A stretch of DNA of 64,000 nucleotides. Source: Tupaia tana (Eukaryota; Chordata; Mammalia; Scandentia; Tupaiidae). Numbering within the stretch: the stretch's first letter is position 1; every line of letters begins with the position of its first letter. The DNA lies in assembly GCA_026018925.1 (NCBI GenBank), contig JAKSZU010000005.1:23298779-23362778 (forward strand), given 5' to 3'. The translations under genes and the position numbers were made by a program. A model generated the notes under the pieces. The model worked only from the letters and a program-made list of their open reading frames with translations. It ran no database searches and was not told the DNA's origin. This document shows positions 42,395 to 54,257 of the stretch, piece by piece.

Positions 42395-42535
42395 GGCAGG
42401 GTCTTGCAGTGTCACAATCCTCCTTCCTCATCTCCCAGTAACTGGAAAGTTGGACCAAAAATTGAAGCCCTAACTCCCATGCAGCCTCCAGCCTCCCCAA
42501 CAGGGGTGCAGCTTGTGCATTACTGCAGCTTTACC
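42395..42535 (-). mobile_element. Chimeric tRNA-7SL SINE, copy 2
   Basis: In complement: a head starting AGCTGCAGTAATGCA, then GGGGAGGCTGGAGGCTGCAT and TTGGTCCAAC, then a 7SL-like CAGTTACTGGGAGATGAGGA with AGGAGGAT, ending CACTGCAAGACCCTGCC. Head and 7SL parts match copy 1 (34156) in the same order, but only one 7SL unit is present. Confidence 0.65.
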
Positions 42536-42604
42536 TTAGAAGACTACTCTCTCTACAGTATGGAGAGAAGGATTTAAAGGAGGGACAAAAATAGAAGAGA
42601 GGAG

Positions 42605-42740
42605 AGTAGTTTAACAAATATTTATTTAACTCTTAACAATGTGTTAAACTTTATTCTAGGCACTGGCATTGTAGTGATAAACCAGTCAGACTCAGCCTTA
42701 GCTTTATGGAGCTTATACTTTAGTCCTAAGAATTAAGAAC
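42605..42740. repeat. Old interspersed repeat, family not named
   Basis: TTCTAGGCACTGGCATTGTA and TATGGAGCTTATACTTTAGT are familiar from a widespread eutherian repeat, but I cannot assign the family. Confidence 0.4.
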
Positions 42741-43289
42741 ACAAACCTAACAGGAAAAAGAAAAAAAGAAAGAAAAAAGTAAATGGTGTAATTACAAATT
42801 GAGAAAGAAAAGAACAGAGTTTTGTATATAAGTTAAGTGGATATTGAATATGTAAAGGATGATTGCTTATTTTTTTTTCTTTCATTTCAATATGTCTCTA
42901 CACATGAGCATGTCAAGTCACATACAAGTTGGGTAGAATGAAGGTGGATAAATGGTCTCCTCTGAGAAGAAAGTTATCTTTAATTGTTATTGCCCCATGC
43001 ATATGACTTCCACCTATGAGCTTTCACTTAATGTGTGTAACCAACTACTGGTAGCATCATCAAAGAGTGACAGACCAAAAGAATGGCAAATTGTTTTCCT
43101 TTTATTCATGCATTCATTGATCTTGGTATCTTGGATTAGGAAGGGGAAGAGAAATGAACAGATTTGAAGGTAGTCTAGATGTGAAATGGTGAGGACTTTG
43201 TAATCAAGCATGAAAGGTGAGAGCAAAGAAGAGGGAGTTGTCAAGAAAGGGACTGGGAATTCACAGTTTTAATGGCAATAGCCATTGCA

Positions 43290-43450
43290 TGCTGGACATG
43301 GACGATGTGGATGAGACCTTGTACTGAGTACTCTCTAGGCATGAATTCATGTGATACTCAGAAAATAACAAATGCCAAAGGTAGGCACCATCACATCAGA
43401 CAAAACTGAGGCTTATTGAGTTCAAGTCACTTACTCTAGATCATGAACTA
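43290..43450 (-). mobile_element. MIR-like fragment
   Basis: Complement-of-MIR order: GTACTGAGTACTCTCTAGGC, GGTAGGCACCATCACATCAG, AAAACTGAGGCTTATTGAGT, CAAGTCACTTACTCTAGATC. Confidence 0.5.
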
Positions 43451-43612
43451 TAAAACTTGACAAGTGATGAGGATTTTTTTTTCCTGTTTAATAAACTCCT
43501 TTTACTTTGTTAATCTCTTCTTTTCAAAAGTACCCAAAGATAGAATAAAAATATGTAACAATAAATTGAATGTTTAACAAAGAAATTTTGGAGGGGAAAA
43601 TAAGATAACTTT

Positions 43613-43861
43613 TTTTTTTTCAAGACTTTTTTTTCCTGTAGGGTGCATGTGCTCTCTGGAGAGACAGAGAGATAGAAAGTGAGAAATAACCCCCCAGGGG
43701 TGATGGCCATGCCACAATCCCTTCTCCTCCATTCTCCTATCAGGATTTTGGGCACACATGCACATGCACCCTGCATGAGGTTTAAGCGGCAGGGTCTGGG
43801 ATTCAAACCACTGTTGACTACATGGGAATCCAGTGGCACCATTATGCCATTGACTGGTCCC
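43613..43861 (-). mobile_element. SINE type A
   Basis: TTCCTGTAGGGTGCATGTGC, AACCCCCCAGGGGTGATGGC, head complement CACCATTATGCCATTGACTG. Confidence 0.9.
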
Positions 43862-44917
43862 TAAAATAATCTTCTTATAATTACACTGACTGAATATAAT
43901 GAATGACTGTTTCTTTGGTGGATATGCCTCCTCTTTGAGAGACAAACCCTAATGTGAACACAACCACTGGTATAATCAATCTTGATCTTATGATATGTGC
44001 ACACCTTCTAGTTCCTAATGGAAGTGCAAGTGCCTAGTGTACCCAGGTTGCATTTAAGAATTGAGAATGTTTTTGCTTACCATTAACATTTCAATTTCCT
44101 TCCTCTTACTACATAATTTTTTTTTATGATAGTGCTTAAAAGTTCAGGCTGAAAAAAAAAAGGAAATAATATTGTATGTAAGTATCTGGGGATTCAATGG
44201 AACAGATGGCAAGACGGTCCTGGGCATGGTGTGTGTTACCTGTTTTGAAATCAGGTTCTGTATACCTCAGCACTTGACCGCCTTGCTGTCAGTACTAGGC
44301 AGGACATTGTAATTTAATTTGTGTGGTGGTGTGGTGTTTCTAGAGCAGGGTAGTAACATGAGGGAGGTTGGGTTGAGATCATTTTTCTGTCATAATAAAA
44401 AGTACAGCAAATATTTTAAAACTCATTGTGGAAGTTCCTTGAATTGGAATAAGTCTCAAATCATAAAATTGACCAAGGAATATTTTACTTGAGTCACACA
44501 GACTCAAGGTCAGAAAAGAATTTAAATAATTACACATACAAATAAGTAGATTTCTAATTTACAATTCATTTTTTTTTTTTACTTTTTTGTTTTCTTTTAT
44601 AGTGCCCTAGTCTTCTGGAGCTCTGGATTCTTTCTTACCTACTTATCACTTTTTGGTGATGGGGGTTAACTGGTATACAAAGCCCAGAGCCCATTTTCTT
44701 TTACTTTTCAGTTACTCTATTGTATCTAGAGAAATATTTATCTTTTTTCTTTCTCTCTTTCTCTCTCTTTTTCTTTCCCTCTTTTAGACTAGCAAGCTAT
44801 AAAAATCAGTACTACACTGAAAAAATAGAGAATGCTAAAGAGCCAGAAGCATCTAGGAAACAGCTGCCAAGAACACCTCCTGCAACATAACGCGAATCAG
44901 GGAGAGGAAGACTAGTT
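43862..44917. other. Unique intronic sequence
   Basis: Short T and TCTT runs at 44570 and 44740-44785. No exon or repeat family recognised. Confidence 0.5.
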
Positions 44918-45210
44918 GGTTTTTTTTTGGTTTGCTTTTTGGGTATTTTTTTTGGAGAGGGTTTTTTTTTGTTTGTTTTTTTGTTTTTTGCTATAGGGCG
45001 TGTGCGCTCACCAGACAGAGAGATAGAGAGCGAGAAATCACCCCCCAGGGGGGATGGCCACACCGCAATCCCTTCTCCTCCATTCTCCTCTTGGGATCTT
45101 GGGCACGCACGCACATGCGCCCGGCGTGAGTTTTAAGCCACCGGGTCCGGGACGCGAACCGTGGTCTACTACGTGGGAGTCTAGCAACATAGCCATTACA
45201 CTAACTGCTA
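44918..45210 (-). mobile_element. SINE type A, well preserved
   Basis: Target-site duplication GAAGACTAGTT / GAAGACCAGTT at 44907 and 45211. TTTGCTATAGGGCGTGTGCG; CCGGGTCCGGGACGCGAACC in the head. Confidence 0.95.
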
Positions 45211-45221
45211 GAAGACCAGTT

Positions 45222-46610
45222 TTTAAAGCCAAGAATAACAAAGATTAAAATACCAGTAGATTGCTTTTAATTGATTTTTAAAAAGCTGGCTAGAAGTAAA
45301 GATGTGTATTGTTTTATTTAGTGACAAACAAAACTTGGGAGTATTTCTTCTGTAGTAATTGGCTTTTGGCATTGATTAAAACTAGGTGGGTAGGTAGACA
45401 GACTGACCAAGTGAACAACTAAGAGACAAATTTGGTACTTGGTACAAAAATGACAGAGGGAGTGAAAGGGAATGCACTCCCATTCATATATAAAAACATG
45501 TGTGCATGCATGTGAATACACAGTGACGTTTTCTGTGTACTTCAGGGTCTTAGAAGACTTTTACCTTGTTCTTCCCTTTTGAGTTAGAGCTCCTATGAAA
45601 ACCTCATGGGTCAATTTCTGTGAGTACTTATCTCCTGGACTTCCTCAGCAAAGCATTTAGATCTCCCCAAATCTAGCTCCAGGCCAGACAGACTTCATGA
45701 CTGGGCTCTGGGCTTTTATTTTAAATGTCTTCCCACTTCCTTTCTTCAGAAAAACAACAGTTCCATTTTAGTTAGATAATTCACAGAAGAGAAGGAAAGT
45801 CAAATAAGTGGTTGCTTTGGCATGATTGGCTTTCTCAAACCCAGTGAATGGGTTTTCCTAAGAGATCTACAGCCTTCCTAGGTCTATGTGGGCAGTTAGT
45901 AAAAGGAGCTGGCTTCAAAACTCTGAGGTTGAAGTAGACATTGCCTCTTACACTGAAAAAAAAATCAAATCAATAGGTGGGCGAGTGGATAGATAATGCA
46001 GCAAGTATCCAAAACATTTGTTACTAACCTCACTGAATTTAAGCTTTTGTTATTTGGAGATGATGTGGCAGAAAAGGCAGACTGAATTGCTTAACATCTA
46101 CTCCAGCCTTTTTCCTGTATCCCTTACTGTACTTAGACTCTAGAAAGCCAAAAACCATATTTCTGGCAACAGATGTTCTATAAATGATTAGTTAACTGGT
46201 TAGAGTCACTTACATAAGACTTGAACCTGTAACAAAATTAAGCAGAAAAAGAGATAGTGGAGTTGAGATAGTGGTTCACTCTCTAACTGGTAGGGAAGCT
46301 GTTCTCTGAGCCAGTGAAGCCATGGCGGCTCACTCCTGGCCTGGCAGCCTGAGCCTGGAGGCAGCATGAGGATAGGGCCTCCCATGAGGCCTCGCCTGCC
46401 TTAGTGTGATGGAAATGCTAGTTTACAAGGCAGCCTGCTCTGTGCTGGTGTTTGGGGGTCTTGGGAGTCCTCCTGGGAGAAGGCCCAGCATGGAGGCTGT
46501 TGTTCTAGTCCTTCCACTTATTTTACAAGCTCCTAATTCCTGTATAAAGTTACCTTCCAGTTAATTTACTCAAGAGTGGTTTCTGTTACCTGAACTTAAA
46601 TTCTGATAAA
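45222..46610. other. Unique intronic sequence
   Basis: GC-richer block at 46310-46520 (CATGGCGGCTCACTCCTGGC). No exon, CpG cluster or repeat family recognised. Confidence 0.5.
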
Positions 46611-46614
46611 TATT

Positions 46615-46767
46615 TATGGGGGTTCTTCAAAAATTCATGGAAAATATGTACCATGAAAAATAAAAGTAAAATAAAACTATGTACAGATTTCAATTTCTAT
46701 TTTTGTATCAAAATAAAGTTGTACTTTAGTTTCATTTTTCCTCAACTTTTTGAACTCCCCTGTACTT
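46615..46767 (-). mobile_element. Inverted-repeat MITE, copy 3
   Basis: Left arm GGTTCTTCAAAAATTCATGG and right arm TCAACTTTTTGAACTCCCCT. Interior TTGTATCAAAATAAAGTTGT matches the interior of copy 2 in the same orientation. It is the only uninterrupted copy with both ends clear. Confidence 0.75.
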
Positions 46768-47140
46768 ACTGTGGCACAGATTTTTAGGAGTTGAGACAAG
46801 AAAACTATTCATCTTTGTAGACACTGGGAAATCCCGTTGAGATTCTTATTTTCCACCAGGTCATCAGCTTTTCACACAAGTGGCCTCTTTCTTGATGTAA
46901 GAAAGTGATTCTGAAACATTTTGTGATGACAGTGTCATCTCCCCAGTCCCTTGAGTATGAATCCTCAGAATCTTTTGCATTTCTCTTTCTTACCCCCTTA
47001 ACTCTTCCCCATTATCACTTCTCGTTTCTTGATGACTTTTCTTTTAAATCTAGCTATTTATTTAGCCTTTAGCAAACTTAGTGCTGTGGCCTCTGCTAAA
47101 AACTTTACACACATCCTATTAAATCCTCACAAGAGGCTAC
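46768..47140. other. Unique intronic sequence
   Basis: 47065-47130 (ACTTTACACACATCCTATTA) resembles a short antisense MIR remnant. Otherwise nothing recognised. Confidence 0.45.
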
Positions 47141-47391
47141 GCCTGGTGGTGCAGTTGATAGCAAACTGAACTGCAGTGTTGGAAGCCACATGGCCACCTG
47201 TGAGTTTGGATGCACAGGCTGGTCTGAAAACATACAGGGCTCAGGCACCCAAGATCCTCATGAACTAGAGGGCTATGGAAAGGAAATGGTGGCATGATGA
47301 GACCCTGTCAAGGGGACTGCCTCTCTCTCTCTCTCATACACATGTTCTCTAGTGTGAATAAAATATAAAAACAAAACAAAACTTTATATAA
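47141..47391 (+). mobile_element. SINE type D
   Basis: GGCTACGCCTGGTGGTGCAG head, TGAACTGCAGTGTTGGAAGC, GAGACCCTGTCAAGGGGACT, tail GTGAATAAAATATAAAAAC. Flanked by ATCCTCACAA / ATCCTCATAA. Confidence 0.88.
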
Positions 47392-47418
47392 GAAAAGGAT
47401 CCTCATAAAAGCCCTGTT

Positions 47419-47660
47419 GGGGCTGGCATTTCCTAGTGGTTAAGGGGGCTGAATCCCACATGGCTAACCACAGTTGGATTCCTGGCCCTGGTGGCTTACA
47501 AACCACACAAATATATGTGTGTGCATGCCCAAAATCCCAACAGGCTGGAGGGAGAGAAGAGAAAGGATTGTGGAGTGACTGCATCCCATTGGGAGTTGCT
47601 TTATCCCTCCTTCTCTGTCTCTGTAATGAGTGCATGTATCCTCTGACATTTAAAAAAAAT
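47419..47660 (+). mobile_element. SINE type A, older variant
   Basis: GGGGCTGGCATTTCCTAGTG head, CCCACATGGCTAACCACAGT, GTGTGCATGCCCAAAATCCC, end near GTATCCTCTGACATTTAAAA. Confidence 0.8.
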
Positions 47661-47749
47661 GAAAACCAAAACCTATGGAGGCAGATTAGGCTGGGTTCTA
47701 GGGCTGGCCTGAGTGCTGGGCCAGCTCCAAATGATCCAAGCCATAGATA

Positions 47750-48505
47750 CTTCAGCAGCTTTATTGAGATACAATTTATGTATCAAGCAGCTCATTCTGG
47801 TGTATGCTTCACTAATTTTTAATATATTCACAGATAGGTACAGCCATCGTCACCATCAATTTTAGAATGTTTTCATCACCTCAGAAAGAAACCCTGAGTG
47901 CTTGAGCAGTTCCAACCCTCGGCCCTGAGCAACTCTTAATTTAATTTCTGTTTCTATAGATTTGCCTATTCTGACCATTTTATAAAAATATGTAGAATTA
48001 CATAATGTGGTCTTCCGTGAATATATTCTTTCACTTAATGTTTTCAAGATTTAACCATGTCATGGCATATATAAGTGCTTCAGTCCTTTATATGACCAAA
48101 AAATACTCCATCATATGAATAGACCACATTTTCTTTATCCATTCATAAGCTGATGGATATTTGGGTTGTTTCCACCTTTTGTTGGCTGTAGTGAATAAAT
48201 AATACTGCTATGAACATCCACATTTTTTGTGGAATATGCATTTTCATTTCTCCTGGGTAGCTACCTAGGAGTGGAGTTGCTGGCTCAATGGTAATGGTGT
48301 GCTGAATTTTTGGGGGACCTGCTGCACTGTTTTCTGCAGTGGCCGCCCACTTTACATTTCTACTAGCAGTGTGTGAAGACTTTAATTTTTTTATCCTCAC
48401 CAACAGTGGTTATTATGTGGCTTTTTGTTATTACTTGACGTATCATGTCATGTGACTTTGGTCATAGTCATCCTGGTGGGTGGTGCACAGTGCTACCTCA
48501 CTGTG
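47750..48505 (-). mobile_element. L1M 3' end
   Basis: Antisense L1: CAGCTTTATTGAGATACAAT, TCTGTTTCTATAGATTTGCC, AATACTCCATCATATGAATA, TTTGGGTTGTTTCCACCTTT, TAGCTACCTAGGAGTGGAGT. Confidence 0.88.
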
Positions 48506-49129
48506 GCAGCCAAGCTTCTGAATCCCTTTGCTATAACATCCTCTGTTCTCACGAGGTCTCTTTCTCTTTGATGGCAATGGTTGTTCCCTTTTGCTTCCAG
48601 GGTCTCTGTCAATATGCGCTACTCAAGAGCCTGTTTGGTCCTAGAACCTCCCTGATAAGGCACTCTAACGGTTCCCCACTTGCTGTGTTTGGCTGAGTAA
48701 GGGCCTTCCATGATTAACCTCAGCTTGTGTTCCACTTTTTCCTTAGACAGCCTTTTTTGAACAAAGAGATTATTATATTTTCTGTATCCTGGATATGCTA
48801 TGTACTTTGATACTTAGGAGCCTATGTTTCTGTGATTCTTCTCATTATGAGACCCATTCTGCTTGTGTCAGCTGGAAGGGACTTCTTTCAAATTCTTACA
48901 ATCTTTATTATTAGTAACATGCATTAACATTCATTTATTGCTTTACATTAATTGTCTATTTTGACTTTTGTTTATCCATACCAAAAATGCATATAGCATG
49001 TAAGAGCCATGATAAAAATAAATCTTTATTTCTCACTCCCCGGCCAAGAAATTCAACCTCCTCAAGGCTATTGAAGATTTCTATGTACCAAGGTCATACC
49101 TCCTTTTTTGTCCCTAAAAGGTAACTAGT
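48506..49129. other. Unassigned intronic sequence
   Basis: No exon or repeat recognised. Confidence 0.45.
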
Positions 49130-49714
49130 CTCATTAACTTTACCATAATGTTGCTTTTCTTCACAGTTTCTACCTGTATGTGGCTGATAATTGCTTTCCA
49201 TCAGCTCTATAGTCAAACATGTATTTGAACATGGAATAAGTTGACTTGTGTTGTTTTTGCAGCGTGGCTAATTTTGTTCAAGGTTGGTTGAGTTTAATCC
49301 ATGTTAGCTGGCATGTATTCATTCTCACTGCTGCAGAAAGTTCCATTGAATGAGTATTATCACAACTTATTTTATTATTCTCCTGTCAATAGACATCTGG
49401 CTTATTGCCAGATTTTGACTATTACATACAATGTGGCTATGAAAATAGTAGATGTCTCCTTGTGCAAATATTTTTCTAGGGTGTGATAGGGAGTAGAATT
49501 GCTTTGTAGTAGGGGCATGTGTATTTTCAATTTCACTAAATAATGCAAAATTCTAATCTTAAGTGAATTGCCAAGATCTTATAAAAATTTTCCTTAGATC
49601 TACATTCTTGCTAAGACTTCTATTTTTAAGGCATTTTAAGTCTTTGCCAGCCTTGCCAGAATGAAATAATATCTCCTTATTCTAATTTTATATTCCCCTA
49701 CTTACTAATGAGTG

Positions 49715-50027
49715 AGGTAGCATTCTTTCTTCTTCTTCTTCTCCTCCTTCTCCTTCTCCTTTTCCTTCTCCTTCTTCCTTCGCCTTCTTCCTTCTTCTTC
49801 TTCTTCTTCCTTCTTCTTCTTTCTTCTTCTTCTTCTTCCTTCTTCTTCTTCCTCCTCCTCCTCCTCTCCTTCTTCTTCCTTCTTCTTCTTCTTCCTCCTC
49901 CTCCTCCTCCTTCTTCTTCTTCCTTCTTCTTCTTCCTCCTCCTCCTCCTTCTTCTTCCTTCTTCTTCTTCTTCCTCCTCCTCCTCCTCCTCCTCCTCCTC
50001 CTCCTCCTCCTTCTTCTTCTTCTTCCA
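49715..50027. repeat. 300-bp polypyrimidine (CTT/CTC)n tract
   Basis: Almost pure C/T on the + strand: CTT, CCT and TCC units in alternating blocks for about 310 bp. It occupies the place of the A-rich tail of the minus-strand SINE at 50028. Confidence 0.97.
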
Positions 50028-50225
50028 TGAGCAAGAGAGACAAAGAGAGCGAGAGAAGAAGGTGGAAAGACAGACACCCAACTATCCCCAGCTTCAGATG
50101 ACGCCAGATCATGGATACATGTACACCTGTTATACTCAGGGAGGCCTTGTGATGAAAGCGTGGAACCTTCCCATGTGGCCTGGCTTACAGAGCATTGTGT
50201 TACTGCTGTGTCACACTGACCCCAA
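50028..50225 (-). mobile_element. SINE type C behind the polypyrimidine tract
   Basis: CATGAGCAAGAGAGACAAAG, CAACTATCCCCAGCTTCAGA, ACTCAGGGAGGCCTTGTGAT, head complement CTGCTGTGTCACACTGACCC. AGCATT / AACATT flank the whole insertion. Confidence 0.85.
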
Positions 50226-50529
50226 CATTATTTATCTTTAGTAGTGCATTTTTGCCTTACAGTCTTTTATTTGATATTTATTTGGGTAAAGGTGGTTTCT
50301 TTTAATTAGCATTTGCCTGGCACATCGTTTTTCATCTTTCTACTTTTGACTTTTCTGTGTTCCTTTGACCATCATCTAGCTGGGTTGTGTTCATTTTTTG
50401 TTTTAATTCCAGCTGGGGTATCTATGCAGCTTAAGAATTTTGTCCATTTCCATAAAGGATGTGATGACTGCTGATTGTTGTTTGGGGTACGTAAAAAATG
50501 GGAGAGAGTGGTTTGTAATAGCCATGGTG

Positions 50530-51112
50530 CTTGGCAACATTCCAATATGGTGGCAGGATTCCCCATCCTCTGGTAGATACCCTCTGCATGATCCCTGAGT
50601 CTGTGAACCTAACAGATTTTACCTCCATGATTAGATCATGCTATGAGGCATAGCTGACTTTGAAAAAGAGAGATTGTCTGTGTGGGCCTGACATATTACA
50701 TGAGCCCTTTGAATCTGGGTCATGAGAACAGAGATGGGGAAGCCCAACAGATTTAAAATATGAGTACAATCTGAGTGGCTGTTGCTGTCCTAAAGATGAG
50801 GGGCTGTATAGCAAGAAGTGCCAATGTGTCCTCCAGGAGCTGGGAATGTCATCCAGCAAAGCAAGTGAGACTTTAGTTCTGCAACTACAGGAATTTGAAT
50901 TCTTCCTAGTCATGTGAACTCTCATCTGTAGCCCCAGATGAGAACCCAGCCTGGCCTATGCTTTGATGTTTCAGGAGACCCTCAGGAGGAAATCTATTAT
51001 GTGAGACCTAAACTTCTCACCTACCCAACTGTGAGCTAATTAATGGGTGTTGTTTTAAGCCACTAAGTTTATAACAATTTGTGATACAGCATTAGAAAAT
51101 GAACACAATCAT
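50530..51112 (+). mobile_element. MLT1-type LTR (ERVL-MaLR)
   Basis: Ends with the MLT1 signature AACTGTGAGCTAATTAATGG, TGTTGTTTTAAGCCACTAAG and GCATTAGAAAATGAACAC. A solo LTR without retroviral genes; the 5' boundary is approximate. Confidence 0.75.
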
Positions 51113-52780
51113 GTTGCTTTTGAGAGAGCAGAAGGTAATTGTGCGTAAATACCTAGCACTGGGAAGAAAGATCTGCCCTGGGGACAGATTTGCAATGGTT
51201 GTCACAATATGGGCTGTCATAATGTGGCATGTGGACGAGGTTATCAGAGAGAGTGAAGAGGTAGAAGGAAGATTAAACTAGGGACCTTGGGCAACATTTC
51301 CCAGTGTTGAATCATGAATGAAAGCCTAGAGGCTGAAAAGTTATAGCTCAGGGCAAAATAAATGATAAAAACCATGTAAATTTTATTTCCTTGATGAGTT
51401 ATAACTCCCTTAAGAGCTGAAAACCTATTATATACTAACTCTTCAAAATGATGCCATGGCCTCATATGCTATTATTTCTTCATTTTAAGGATTCACATTG
51501 ACCTCCTATGGATCTATAGCATACACTGTGCTGTCTAGTCTTCGGGTCATTTCCTGGGAGTAGGGAAAAGAAACAGATAGCTATTATAACTCTCTTCTGG
51601 TAGAAATATCTTATGTTATGAATGGAAAAGTGGATGAAAACCAGATCTGTGTCCATGTGGTATCGCAGGACTATTGTGTATGGGTTGAGACCATGAGAAT
51701 ATGAACAATCTGATGAATTTCATCCTGCACCAATTCAGAAAACCATTGACTGTCCCAGTTTCTAGGTGTCCAGACTGAATTGTTCCAGAATAAACAAGTG
51801 ATTTAAACATATACTATGTATGGGGCCTTCTACTAGGAACTGGAGTGTAGTTGTCACATAGTATAGGGACATTCCACTGTCCTTCCAGGTTCTGGCACTC
51901 ACACGATATTTGAACGAGCACTCTGATGAAGCTGCGATGACTGCTGGCTTCTCTGTTATTGTCCCCTCAGAAGATTGTCAGTAACCTGAACAATCATTCT
52001 TCCTTCTACCAGCAGAAGAACGCACAGGGATAAAAACAGCCTAGTATTAAACAAACGCCCCTTTATTCTTTACCATTTTGCTTTCTACTTCCTGTTTCCT
52101 GTGCTCTCATGTCTGGGTAAGTAAGATGAGAAGGCTCATCACTTGACGGGCTCAGAAGTTTGAGGCAGGGTCTGTGTGGGGAGCCTCATGCCTGTCTTGC
52201 AGATTAGATTTAGAAATGCTCAGGGTTGACCATGATGGGATCTAAGATCCTTTGTGAAATTCAAGTTCCATCTGTGTTGTCTCTGACCCTCTAAGATGAC
52301 TATTCCAGCTGCAAGAGACTGGATACCATCAGCAAGAACACCAGCAAACTTTTTCTCATGAGCAGCTAGGGCGGAGGCATAAATGAGCTGGTTTCTTCTC
52401 AGCTCTCTGGTCTCTTCATGCCATGGGTCTCTCTAGCTGAGGTAGTCAGGCTAAGGGGACAACTTCCAGGCAAATTCAGGTAGACGGGTCAGGTGACCCA
52501 CCAGTACCTCCAGCCAGACACTGTCAGATGGCATGGTACTATAACCCACACTGCTCAATGCTCTTGAGTTTATTACTGGAACTTTGCACCTTTGCTTAGT
52601 GAACTCCTGGAATGGCTTCAACAGACTTTCTCTGTCTCTTTCTGTTACTTACATCACCATGCTTTTGTTCCTCACTGTCACATAGCAATAATTCTTCATT
52701 CCTTTTTCAGTTCCTGAATTGTAAATTACTTTCTTGTTTTTAGTGCCCAGCCATACCACCTATTTTTTTGTTTGTTTCTT
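51113..52780. other. Unassigned intronic sequence
   Basis: 1.7 kb without a recognised SINE, LINE or exon. Confidence 0.5.
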
Positions 52781-52784
52781 TTTA

Positions 52785-52834
52785 AGGTTTATTTAATTAC
52801 TCCTTTCACAAGTAAGAGAGAGAAGAACCGAGAC

Positions 52835-52865
<31 letters not shown>

Positions 52866-53009
52866 ACACTCCCAACAGGTTCCTGATACCGTGATAAACT
52901 TTCAACCTTACCCGGCCCTGGATCACGGGCACCCAGGTTCCTGGAATGTTCAGGGAAGGCTTCAGATCCTTCCCACATGGGTCAGCCTTACTGTGCCACC
53001 TTCTGGCCC
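52785..53009 (-). mobile_element. SINE type C
   Basis: AGGTTTATTTAATTACTCCT tail complement, GGATCACGGGCACCCAGGTT, AGGGAAGGCTTCAGATCCTT, head complement TACTGTGCCACCTTCTGGCC. Confidence 0.85.
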
Positions 53010-53224
53010 CATCACCCCTAATATTGACATCATCCCATCAGAAGTGACCAGCCAGTGGAGGAAATGGATATAAGTCAAATGTGGCAAGACTAGAGAAAAA
53101 TCAGACTGCTTTCTTTTCTGGCTTATAAGACAATCTTGTGACTTTTCAGTCACTCCATCATAGAGTCCACAAGAATTCAGCCAGATGACCTTATGGCTGC
53201 ATGTCATGTACTCTGTCAATAATA

Positions 53225-53365
53225 CTAACACCTGCATGTATTGAATACCCTTTATGTATACTAGTAGTTTTCTATATGTTATTTATTTCACTCACATGGC
53301 AATGCTATTTTTCTGGTAAGAAAACTGGAGCTGAGAAAGAATGAGTAACTCGACAGCAAATACTC
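53225..53365 (-). mobile_element. MIR-like fragment
   Basis: CACCTGCATGTATTGAATAC, CACTCACATGGCAATGCTAT, AAGAAAACTGGAGCTGAGAA in complement-of-MIR order. Confidence 0.5.
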
Positions 53366-53481
53366 AATGTTGCTGAATATATGTTGATCTTTAGTGTATA
53401 GATAGACGCACTCATAGTAGAACACTAAGGAAAACTATTTTAGATCTGTTTATTTCAAATGCATCAGTGGTATTTATTATT

Positions 53482-53742
53482 ATTTTTTTCTTTTTTGGGA
53501 GAGGTTTTTGCTATAGGGCTCATGCACTCACCAGAAAGACAGAGAGAGACAAAAAGTGAGAAATCACCCGCCAGGGGGGATGACCATGCCACAATCCCTT
53601 CTCCTCCATTCTCCTCTTGGGATCTTGGGCACGCACGCACATGCGCCCGGTGTGAGTTTTAAGCCACTGGGTCCAGGACTCGAACCACAGTCGACTACAT
53701 GGGAGTCCAGCAACATAGCCATTACGCTAACTGCTGGCCCCA
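53482..53742 (-). mobile_element. SINE type A
   Basis: Target-site duplication TGGTATTTATTATT at 53468 and 53743. TTTTGCTATAGGGCTCATGC; head complement ATTACGCTAACTGCTGGCCC. Confidence 0.96.
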
Positions 53743-53887
53743 TGGTATTTATTATTTTTAAAAAACTCTTTGATGATAATTTTTTAATGATAATTTTTAA
53801 AGGAATTATTTTCTAATTTGTGTAAAACAAATTGTAATATTTTCTTACCTCTGAACTAAGGTACGTTGTAGCTGAGAATGTCCATAG

Positions 53888-54160
53888 GAGACCTAGCCTG
53901 GTGGTGTAGTTGGTAGTGTACTGAACAGCAGTGCTGGAAGTCTCATGGCCAACTCCAGGTTTGGACCCCCAGCCCAGTTGACCTGAAACACACCCATCGC
54001 ACATGTTCCCGGGATCCTGATGGGCTCGAGGGCTGGAGAAGTGGATCGCTATATAACAAAACCCTGTCGAAGATACCTGTTATTTCTCTCTTGCATGTAG
54101 GCACATGCCTCTTCTATCATGAAGTTGAAAAAAGACCAAAAAAAAAAAAAAAAAAAAAAA
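53888..54160 (+). mobile_element. SINE type D with poly-A
   Basis: ACCTAGCCTGGTGGTGTAGT head, TACTGAACAGCAGTGCTGGA, AAAACCCTGTCGAAGATACC, and a 23-nt A tail at 54138-54160. Confidence 0.9.
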
Positions 54161-54257
54161 GAATGTAGAAATGTATCACAGAGCATCGCTGAACCAAATG
54201 TGGGAAACTGTCGGGAGTAGGGGTGTTGTGTTTGGGGTAGGGCAGGAGAGTCGTAAA

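Larger units (their letters stand above)
49130..50370 (-). mobile_element. L1 3' fragment, interrupted
   Basis: Antisense L1-like: ATCCATGTTAGCTGGCATGT, CAGAAAGTTCCATTGAATGA, GGCTTATTGCCAGATTTTGA, AGGGAGTAGAATTGCTTTGT. It resumes after 50226 (TTTATCTTTAGTAGTGCATT). Interrupted by the CTT/TCC tract and a type C SINE. Confidence 0.65.

Noticed and set aside
46310-46520. GC-richer block considered as a CpG-island promoter
   Set aside because: Few CpGs and no TATA or initiator context that I can support.
49688-50241. Long open frames rich in Lys/Glu/Arg (minus) or Leu/Ser/Phe (plus)
   Set aside because: They translate the polypyrimidine tract in every frame and carry no domain; this is a microsatellite artefact.
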